DNA from: Pseudomonadota bacterium
Lineage (GTDB): Bacteria > Pseudomonadota > Gammaproteobacteria > Steroidobacterales > Steroidobacteraceae
Direction: 5' to 3'
Length of the DNA stretch: 60,995 nucleotides
Assembly: GCA_023457495.1 (NCBI GenBank)
Contig: JAEWLQ010000110.1
Span: 1-60,995 of the forward strand
Shown in pieces: positions 54,670 to 60,995 of this stretch. The position numbers and the translations under genes are program-made. The first letter of the stretch is position 1. Each line of letters begins with the position of its first letter. The notes under the pieces were generated by a model. The model did no database searches, was not told the DNA's origin, and saw only the letters and a program-made list of their open reading frames with translations.

Positions 54670-56901
54670 CTAGGGTTGATAGGCGAGGAACCCGTCGTAT
54701 TCGGCGGCGGCCTTGAACGTCACCGTGCCCGATCGCCCCGTCGAATGCGACGAATCCGTCGCCTGCAAAACCAGCGCGCCATTCACGTACCCACGCACCT
54801 GGTTGCCGATGGCTTCGAGTTTCAGGTCGTACCAGTTGCCCGCCGCCACGTCGAGCGGCGCGCTGCGCAGGACGGTGATGCTGCCGTTCACCAGCTTGCG
54901 AAGCGAAATCTGGTTGGAGCTGCGCAATGACAGGTAATAGTAGTTGCCGGTGTCGCGATAACGCGTGGAGATTCCGACCCAGCGTTCCTGGCTGCCCGAT
55001 GGCGCGGCGAACGACGTCGCACGCACGCGCGCTCTGACGACCTGGTCGTCGGTAGACACGCCGGTGACGGCGCGCGCATCGCCCGCCACCGAGGTCTGCA
55101 ACAGCGGTCCGCCATCGCAGGTCCAGGAGCCGCCGTTCGTGGTCCAGTGCGCATCGATCCGCGATTGCTCGCAGAGATCGTTCTGGAACTCGTAGATGGA
55201 GTTCTGGCCGATGTCCTCGACCAGGACGTTGTCGAAGTCGGCGCTCGTTCGATAGCCGACGAGGGCGACGCGGCCCGCGGGCAGCGCGTCGTCTTCCGAC
55301 CACAACAGCAGGCGCCCATCTACGTATACGCGGAGATTCTCGCCCAGCGCCTGCAGGTGCACGCGGTAGTTGCGGCCCGCGACGATGGGCACTGACTGCA
55401 GCGCGAGCGTCGAGAAGACGCCGTCCACGATCCGGCGCAGCTGGATCGATCCGGAGCTGCGCAGCGTCACGTAATAGTAGTTCGACGGATCCACGTAGCG
55501 CACCGCGAGCCCCGCCCAGCGATCATTGCCCGAGAACGCTGTCGGTCGAATGTCGGCCTCGATCGCCTGGTCGGTCCCTTCGCTGCTCTCGAGTACCGCG
55601 CGCGAGTCTCCGGCGAGGCTCGACTGGCGGTAGACGCGATTCCCACCGCTCGCGACCACCGCGAACTGGCTCCCCGCCGCGGCGGTCCAGCCGGTCGCGC
55701 TGCCCGATTCGAACGTGTGCTGCCGGATGGCCTCGGGATCGAAACTTTCGGGCAGATCGAAGGCGTACACCGCCGTGTTGCTGCTGTCGAAATCGAAGTA
55801 CCCGCCTGCCAGGACGCGTCGACCGCTGGCGGCTAACCCTTCGGTCAGCGAACCGTTGCCCCGGGGCATCAGGATGGCGGCGTGTTCGTAACGTCCCGCA
55901 TCGTTCTTGCGGAAGGTGTCGACCACGAGCGTGCGATCCTTATCGTCGATGATCTGGTGGATCGAATCGCGCGACTTGCGGATGAGATGTGTTCGGCCCG
56001 AGTCCAGGTACAAAGCGCCCGCGGCGCGCAGGTTGTCGACGATCGTTTGCGAGCCATCGTTGCGGTACACCGCGGTACCGTCCCGAGAACCGGTCGCCAC
56101 GAAAATATCGTCGCCAAGCACCGCGATTTCCCCGTTCCTGCCGGGCAGCGTGAATGCCGACTGCCAATTCGTGGAACTCCTGCGATAAACGCGAATGGGC
56201 GGCGCCGGTAGCATGGGACCACTGGCCTCGCTCGAAACCGCCAGCGTGTTGCCGTCGATGTCCAGGCTGCGCGGTATCTCGCGGTTGCAGTCGACGTCGC
56301 CGCTCGCAAGCCGCTGCGGCGTCGGCCAGGCGCCATCGCTCCCGCGGGTCGCGACCAGGACCCCCCAATCCAACCCGAACGGGCCGCCATCGGCAAAACA
56401 CGTCCCCGCGCCAGCGACGGCCGCGAGCGTCGAACCCGACCACTGCATCAGTGGACCACTGACCCAGTTCGCCGTGTTGGGCGGCGCGGTGAACGGATGC
56501 GAAACCTCCATCCAAGTGCTTCCGCTGCGTCGATACATCCGCAAGGGCGAAAGCGAGATCGCCGCGTATCCACCCGCCATGGCCACAGCCGCGCCGACGT
56601 AAGGGTGCGAATCATCCACGCGATCGCGGACGAGCTCGCGCACGAAGCTCCATCCCGAGGTCGTCCGCCGATACAGCAGCGCGACCTGGTCATAGGTGTT
56701 GCGGCTTTCGGACGGATACGAGACCGCCATGATGATCGCCCAATCTCCGTCGACGGCGATTTCGGTTCCGAAGTATTCAAATGCCGGATCCGGCGGGAGC
56801 AGCTCCTGCGACTCGTGGACGAGGATGGGACGTGCGAATGCCGCCGTCGCGGACAGCAGAGTGGCGCAGGCGAGTGCGCCGAAAACCGGGGAGCGAAGCA
56901 T
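54670..56901 (-). CDS. Large secreted protein: propeller-like N-terminus and two LamG-like repeats
   Basis: A 743-aa exported protein (signal FGALACATLLSATAAFA). Residues about 25-390 form short repeats ending in YRRS or YRRT (VALLYRRTTSGW, LRMYRRSGSTWMEV, IRVYRRSSTNWQ), consistent with a beta-propeller. Residues about 400-565 and 575-742 are two related jelly-roll domains (NYYYVTLRSSGSIQLRRIVDG and NYYYLSLRSSNQISLRKLVNG) of the concanavalin type, each with a YVDGRLL or YVNGALV strand. It could bind glycans on the cell surface. It is convergent with the MFS gene. The region beyond its start (56902-57129) holds no gene. Confidence 0.65.
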   Translation of the reverse strand: MLRSPVFGALACATLLSATAAFARPILVHESQELLPPDPAFEYFGTEIAVDGDWAIIMAVSYPSESRNTYDQVALLYRRTTSGWSFVRELVRDRVDDSHPYVGAAVAMAGGYAAISLSPLRMYRRSGSTWMEVSHPFTAPPNTANWVSGPLMQWSGSTLAAVAGAGTCFADGGPFGLDWGVLVATRGSDGAWPTPQRLASGDVDCNREIPRSLDIDGNTLAVSSEASGPMLPAPPIRVYRRSSTNWQSAFTLPGRNGEIAVLGDDIFVATGSRDGTAVYRNDGSQTIVDNLRAAGALYLDSGRTHLIRKSRDSIHQIIDDKDRTLVVDTFRKNDAGRYEHAAILMPRGNGSLTEGLAASGRRVLAGGYFDFDSSNTAVYAFDLPESFDPEAIRQHTFESGSATGWTAAAGSQFAVVASGGNRVYRQSSLAGDSRAVLESSEGTDQAIEADIRPTAFSGNDRWAGLAVRYVDPSNYYYVTLRSSGSIQLRRIVDGVFSTLALQSVPIVAGRNYRVHLQALGENLRVYVDGRLLLWSEDDALPAGRVALVGYRTSADFDNVLVEDIGQNSIYEFQNDLCEQSRIDAHWTTNGGSWTCDGGPLLQTSVAGDARAVTGVSTDDQVVRARVRATSFAAPSGSQERWVGISTRYRDTGNYYYLSLRSSNQISLRKLVNGSITVLRSAPLDVAAGNWYDLKLEAIGNQVRGYVNGALVLQATDSSHSTGRSGTVTFKAAAEYDGFLAYQP

Positions 56902-57129
56902 GGCGAGACCTCTGGGGCGAATGCGTTGTAGTTAGACTTTGCTACTGCAATTCGCGGGCCAGCCGATCGGGGGTGTGGGTATGCCACTGCCGGGCGCGCC
57001 GCGTGCCGAAGCGATGGCATACAGTGATATCCAGCCGGCCCTAGGGCGGCAACACTTGCATCGAAGCGGGAAGAATCTACCGTGCTTCGGGATCGCGCGC
57101 GGTGGCGCGAGCCCGCGGGAAGCCGCAGG

Positions 57130-59784
57130 TCAAAGTCGCGCGCTAACTTCCGCGCTGTAGGTGCGGCGCGAGTAAGGGTGGAATGCCCAATAACGCTCGT
57201 TGCCGACGTTGTCGATCCCGAGCGCCGCGCTCCAGCCGCGAGCGATTGCGCAGTGAACGCGCGCGTCGGCGACGAGAAAGCGGCTCGTTCCCGTAAAGCT
57301 CGTCCCATGCGGATCGGAGTTGTCGAGCGTGTTGAATTGCAGCCCGCTGTAGCGGGCGCCGAGTGTTGCGCTCAGCCGCTCGTTCGGGCGCCAGGTCGCG
57401 AGCGCGGTGGCGCGCCACTCGGGCACGCGCGGCTGCCAGGCGCCTTCGCTGGCTGGAAAGTTGCGGTTCTCGATGATGCGCGAATGCGCGTAGGTGACGC
57501 TGCCGGAAAGCTCGATGGAAGCGGGAGCGTGGTAACGCGCGGCGACCTCGACTCCGCGCGTGCGGATGTGGTCGACGTTCTGCACGGTGCTCACGGTCGA
57601 TCCACCCGCGACATTCATCTGTGTGTACAGGGCGTCGCGCGTGTCCTCGAAGAACGCCGTGGCGCGAACGTCGCCATGGTCGAACGTCGTGAGCGCGGTG
57701 AGCTCCTGCGTCCATGAACTTTCCGGCGCAAGGTCGGGGTCGTTGTTGACGATGCTGCCCGCGACCAGCGAGCCCTGGTAGAGCTCCGCGACCGTCGGCA
57801 TGCGTACGGCGTGGCCGAGCGAAGCGCGCAACGTGAGCGCCGGCGTCACGCCCCAGGAGACCGCGAGCTTGGGAGATAGATAGTCGTCGGCGCGCGCGGG
57901 GAATGACGCTGGCTCTCCCGCGTTCGCGAGCGCGCCGTCGAATGCGCGCCAGTGTTCGAATCGCAGGCCGAAGGTCGCCTGCCATTCCCGCGCGAATGCC
58001 CAGGTGTCCTGCGCGTAGAGGCTCGACAGCGCGGTGTCGCCGCGAAACGCGGACACGCGCGCGCCAGCGGATCCGCCGCGCCAGTCAAAGGTTTCATGAA
58101 CGATGGCGCGCAGGCGATATTGGTCGTGCTGCACGCCGAGCTCGATCACGTGACCGCCATCGCCCCGCGACTGGCGCACCGCGCGCACCGCGAGCGTGGA
58201 CCATCCGGTGCCCGACTGATCGGCGATGCGTCCCGCGCCACCGGCGCCGGCAGCCGGCATCGCAACGGTCGGCGACCGGGTTTCATCGCCGCGGTATTGA
58301 TAACTGCTGGCTGCCGCCTCGAGGTCCCACGCGCCCAGGTGCCGTCGGCGCAACGACAGGCCTTGCATCACGTGGAGTAGTTCGCCGGTGGCGGGCGACA
58401 GGTCCGACGCGGCGATGCTGTATCGGCGTCCGTCGATGTCGACCGGTCCGCTCCAGACGGGCGACCCATTCGCATCGCGCAACCAGGTATTCGAATGGCG
58501 TTGCGCATCGTTGCGCCAGACACCGAGCGTGTAGCTGGCGCGCCAGTCCGGGCCGAAATCCTGCGCGAGCTTGAACTTCGCATGGTCCTGAATGGTGCGG
58601 ATGATGTTGGTGTCGCCGATCAGCCACCAGTCCTGGTTGCGCGGATTGCGTCCGGCCACGGCGCCCGTGACGGGCGTGCCATCGCTGCCCGCCACGCCGG
58701 AGGAATGCAGCTTGTTCGCGAAGCCGATGGGATGGCTCTCGCTGTCGAGCCGGTTGAAGTTGATCCACCAGGCCGTGGAGTCACGGCGGTCGCCGTACGA
58801 GGCGCTGGCCTGCCAGCCACCGAAGCTCTCCTGCGCGCCATAGATGCCGAACTCTTCGATGAAGGTAGTCAGGCCGGCGCGCAGCTCGAGAGACTCCGGC
58901 ATGCGCGTCACGTAGTCGACCACCGCGCCCACCGAATTGCCGGGGTAGGCCGCCGAGAACGGTCCGTACAAGACGTCGACGCGCTCGATTTCCTCGGGCG
59001 TGACGAGTCCCCAACGCGGTGTGAAAGTCGCGCCATTGCCGAGCAGGTTCGACAGCAGGATGCCGTCGGCGTACACCAGCGAACGCGCGCTGTTGCCGGT
59101 ACCCGAGGCGCGGCTCGCCAGCACCGCGTGATCGTAGTCGCCGATGTAGCGCTTGCGCACGTTGAGGCTGGGCAGGTACTTGAGCGCGTCCTCCGCATCG
59201 TTGGCATTGATCACACGCGCCACGGTCTCGCCGGAAATACCCTCGATCGTCGTCGGGATCTGTCGGGGCAGGGAGCTCGGGCGGCGCGCGACCACGGTGA
59301 CGACCCCGATGTTCTGCGTCATCGCGTTTTCCGCCGCGGGCGGTGACGCGTCACGCGCCTCGACCGCGAGCTCGACGGTGATCTTGCCCGCCTCGCGGAA
59401 TTCGAGCGTGAGCGGAATCGATTTGCCGAGCTCGAACGGCGCCTGCAGCCCGACCAGCATGAGATGGATTCCGCCCGGCTGCAGCTTCACGGTTTCGCCC
59501 GCTCCGATGGCGACTTCCGTGAGCGGCCGCATCCGGGCCATCCCGTCGGTGATGCGCGTTTCGTGAAATTCCACCTTCGCGGCGGCCGGCGAACTGGCCG
59601 CGATCAGCGCATCCGGTGTCTTCGCCCGGTTGGTGATGGATAGATAGCCGACTCCCATCGACATGCCGGGCCGGGTCGGGCGGGACCAGGGGTGGCCGAT
59701 GTCGAGATGGCCATGCGTGTATTCATGCGCGCCGGCCACCTGCGCGAGCAGGCAGGCGGCGAGCGCCAACAATGTTCGGAACAC
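57130..59784 (-). CDS. PCu(A)C copper-binding domain fused to a TonB-dependent receptor
   Basis: An 884-aa outer-membrane protein with two parts in one frame. After a signal peptide and a His-rich start (HEYTHGHLDIGH), residues about 27-145 are a PCu(A)C domain with the exact copper motif His74-x10-Met85-x21-His107-x-Met109. Residues about 155-270 are a TonB-receptor plug (VTVVARRPSSLP, ERVDVLYGPFSAAYPGNSVG), and 275-884 the beta barrel, ending in YSAEVSARL. No TonB box was recognised with certainty. The join is clean and no second signal peptide occurs, which argues for a real fusion. The neighbour DUF2946 gene supports copper uptake. Confidence 0.82.
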   Translation of the reverse strand: MFRTLLALAACLLAQVAGAHEYTHGHLDIGHPWSRPTRPGMSMGVGYLSITNRAKTPDALIAASSPAAAKVEFHETRITDGMARMRPLTEVAIGAGETVKLQPGGIHLMLVGLQAPFELGKSIPLTLEFREAGKITVELAVEARDASPPAAENAMTQNIGVVTVVARRPSSLPRQIPTTIEGISGETVARVINANDAEDALKYLPSLNVRKRYIGDYDHAVLASRASGTGNSARSLVYADGILLSNLLGNGATFTPRWGLVTPEEIERVDVLYGPFSAAYPGNSVGAVVDYVTRMPESLELRAGLTTFIEEFGIYGAQESFGGWQASASYGDRRDSTAWWINFNRLDSESHPIGFANKLHSSGVAGSDGTPVTGAVAGRNPRNQDWWLIGDTNIIRTIQDHAKFKLAQDFGPDWRASYTLGVWRNDAQRHSNTWLRDANGSPVWSGPVDIDGRRYSIAASDLSPATGELLHVMQGLSLRRRHLGAWDLEAAASSYQYRGDETRSPTVAMPAAGAGGAGRIADQSGTGWSTLAVRAVRQSRGDGGHVIELGVQHDQYRLRAIVHETFDWRGGSAGARVSAFRGDTALSSLYAQDTWAFAREWQATFGLRFEHWRAFDGALANAGEPASFPARADDYLSPKLAVSWGVTPALTLRASLGHAVRMPTVAELYQGSLVAGSIVNNDPDLAPESSWTQELTALTTFDHGDVRATAFFEDTRDALYTQMNVAGGSTVSTVQNVDHIRTRGVEVAARYHAPASIELSGSVTYAHSRIIENRNFPASEGAWQPRVPEWRATALATWRPNERLSATLGARYSGLQFNTLDNSDPHGTSFTGTSRFLVADARVHCAIARGWSAALGIDNVGNERYWAFHPYSRRTYSAEVSARL

Positions 59785-59865
59785 TTCGAAACTCCTGACG
59801 AACGCACGCGGCGCGTGGCGCGCGCGTGCCGATGCGCGGGGACGAGCCCCGGCGTTTATCGCGTG

Positions 59866-60210
59866 TCAGGTTATGGCGGGAGGCGCGCGCGCGGATTGCG
59901 CGCGTCGCAGCGGAGTCGCAGGAGCCTGGCTATCAAGCTCCGGAAGGTCCGTCGATGCGGCGGGGAACGACAACGCGGGCTGCGCCATCGCGAGCGGCGC
60001 GCCCAGCAACGGCGCGACGCAATACGCGCAGTGAGGCGCCGTCGACTCCTCCGCGGGGATCTCGAGGATTTCGGTCTTGCCGCGTTCGTTCGAGCAGACC
60101 GTCGCCTGCAACTGGAACCCGTTCGCCGTCGGAACGACGTCCGTCGGGATCAGCACGCGCAGGGTCAGCGCCGCGAGCAGCAGGGGGGATACGAGCGTGC
60201 GCAGGCGCAT
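59866..60210 (-). CDS. DUF2946 family protein
   Basis: A 114-aa protein: hydrophobic N-terminus (LVSPLLLAALTLRVLIPT), a central part with CSNERGKTEIL and the Cys-x-x-Cys type motif HCAYCVAPLLG, then an Ala/Pro-rich end. DUF2946 genes often sit next to PCu(A)C and TonB-receptor genes in copper-uptake clusters, as here (81 bases upstream of the fusion gene). ATG 60210 is chosen; the frame extends further, and a GTG at 60228 would add six residues. The CxxC may bind metal. Confidence 0.7.
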   Translation of the reverse strand: MRLRTLVSPLLLAALTLRVLIPTDVVPTANGFQLQATVCSNERGKTEILEIPAEESTAPHCAYCVAPLLGAPLAMAQPALSFPAASTDLPELDSQAPATPLRRAQSARAPPAIT

Positions 60211-60265
60211 GGATCGCAGGCGGGTCACGCGGCGAATTCTAGCCGAATGGCCCGGCGGCCGGCGT

Positions 60266-60994
60266 TCACTTCGGAGGCGTGGCCCGAAGATGCTTCGTGG
60301 CTGTCGCGAGAAAACGGCGCCGCGCGACGTCGTGTTCGACGAACGGACGCGGATAGTTGGCGCCCAGGCGCACGCCGGCATTCGCGAGAACGTCGGCCGG
60401 CGCTTCCCAGGGCGCGTGAATGTAGCGTCGCGGCATCTGGGCGAGCTCCGGTACCCACGTGCGCACATAGGCCCCTTCCGGGTCGAACCGACGGCCCTGC
60501 GTCACCGGATTGAAGATGCGAAACCAGGGTTGTGCATCGCAACCGCAACCCGCGGACCATTGCCAGCCGGCATCGTTGTTGGCCCAGTCGCCATCGGTGA
60601 GCAGGTCGAGGTAATGACGCTCGCCGCGACGGAAATCGATCATCAGGTGCTTCGCGAGAAAACTCGCCGCGATCATGCGCGCGCGGTTGTGCACGAAGCC
60701 GCTGGCCAACAACTGCCGCGCCGCCGCGTCGACCACCGGATACCCGGTGCGACCTTCGGCCCAGGCGCGCCAGGCATCTTCATCTTCGCGCCAGGGGAAG
60801 TTCCGCCATTCCGCGCGGAAGGGCTCGTCGAGCAATCCTGGCCGGTCGAACAACGTCGAGTGCGCGAACTCGCGCCACAACAACTCGTTCTGGAAGACGC
60901 GCAGTGCGTCGGGAGACAGGTCGGCGAGGGCGCGCCCCGCGGCATTCCAGGCGGCGCGGACGGAAAGCGTCCCGCACTTGAGGTCCGCGGACAG
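60266..60994 (-). CDS. phrB: Deoxyribodipyrimidine photolyase/cryptochrome, C-terminal part
   Basis: The FAD-binding half of a photolyase-family flavoprotein that repairs pyrimidine dimers with light. The gene runs off the end of the window; 242 codons remain. It shows LLWREFAHSTLFDRP, RTGYPVVDAAARQLLASG, FVHNRARMIAASFLAKHL, GDWANNDAGWQWSAG (FAD and Trp path), FRIFNPVTQGRRFDPEG and YIHAPWEAP. The N-terminal antenna domain is not in the window. Whether it is a CPD photolyase or a cryptochrome cannot be settled from this half. Confidence 0.88.
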   Translation of the reverse strand: MSADLKCGTLSVRAAWNAAGRALADLSPDALRVFQNELLWREFAHSTLFDRPGLLDEPFRAEWRNFPWREDEDAWRAWAEGRTGYPVVDAAARQLLASGFVHNRARMIAASFLAKHLMIDFRRGERHYLDLLTDGDWANNDAGWQWSAGCGCDAQPWFRIFNPVTQGRRFDPEGAYVRTWVPELAQMPRRYIHAPWEAPADVLANAGVRLGANYPRPFVEHDVARRRFLATATKHLRATPPK

Positions 60995-60995
60995 T

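Noticed and set aside
56979..57022. Inverted repeat GTATGCCA ... TGGCATAC upstream of the 743-aa protein gene
   Set aside because: Eight bases with a 28-base spacer can occur by chance in this length of sequence; no second copy was found at another promoter.
57954..57962. GTTCGAATC, like a tRNA T-loop
   Set aside because: It lies within the TonB-receptor gene and there is no cloverleaf around it.

Overview
The window looks like a chromosomal piece of a GC-rich Gram-negative bacterium, most likely a gammaproteobacterium. The gammaproteobacterial hints are a GlrK/QseG/GlrR-like regulatory operon, SrkA, YbdK and a RAYT transposase with its REP palindromes. Several families (XrtA/PEP-CTERM-type exopolysaccharide genes, TorF porin, PrsK/PrsR) would fit the Steroidobacteraceae or a neighbouring group. 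That placement is inferred from gene content, not from a marker gene. No rRNA, tRNA, CRISPR array, prophage or plasmid function was seen.

Layout. (1) 1-1734: poly-G low-complexity end, then the 3' part of an NAD+ synthase and a PrmC/HemK-like methyltransferase. (2) 1994-11038: a tightly packed plus-strand exopolysaccharide operon of the type that accompanies exosortase A. It holds outer-membrane export protein, chain-length determinant, tyrosine autokinase, TIGR03016-like outer-membrane protein, polysaccharide deacetylase, GT2, GT4 and an O-antigen-ligase/polymerase. (3) 11048-28060: accessory sugar and decoration genes on both strands: ATP-grasp ligase, second deacetylase, several GT4 enzymes, DegT-type aminotransferase, FemAB and CelD/GNAT-like acyltransferases, two secreted lectin-like proteins, a Tat-type aldo/keto reductase, two degenerate alpha/beta-hydrolases and a Wzx-like flippase. 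(4) 28200-35640: a plus-strand run with SGNH protein, MBOAT acyltransferase, low-molecular-weight tyrosine phosphatase, PrsK, PrsR and a second Tat-type aldo/keto reductase. (5) 35653-40156: minus-strand galE-glrK-qseG-glrR-like operon. (6) 40214-46782: srkA, a lipoprotein, a 1226-aa PAS/GAF/GGDEF/EAL protein and ybdK. (7) 46829-50237: ECF sigma factor, membrane anti-sigma factor and S8 peptidase in one overlapping operon, plus a TorF-like porin. (8) 50725-53341: a second GGDEF/EAL protein and a RAYT gene framed by inverted REP palindromes. (9) 53355-60995: MFS transporter, large secreted propeller/LamG-like protein, a PCuAC domain fused to a TonB-dependent receptor with a DUF2946 gene, and a photolyase fragment.

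How it works together. Regions 2-4 make, cut, decorate and export a polysaccharide. The autokinase and chain-length protein would set polymer length, and the phosphatase could reverse the phosphorylation. PrsK/PrsR would control transcription through sigma-54. The exosortase gene itself and any PEP-CTERM substrate are absent from this window.

The most unusual modules are the sigma/anti-sigma/subtilase operon and the PCuAC-TonB receptor fusion. In the first, the anti-sigma periplasmic domain resembles a subtilase pro-domain and the peptidase lacks the usual oxyanion Asn.
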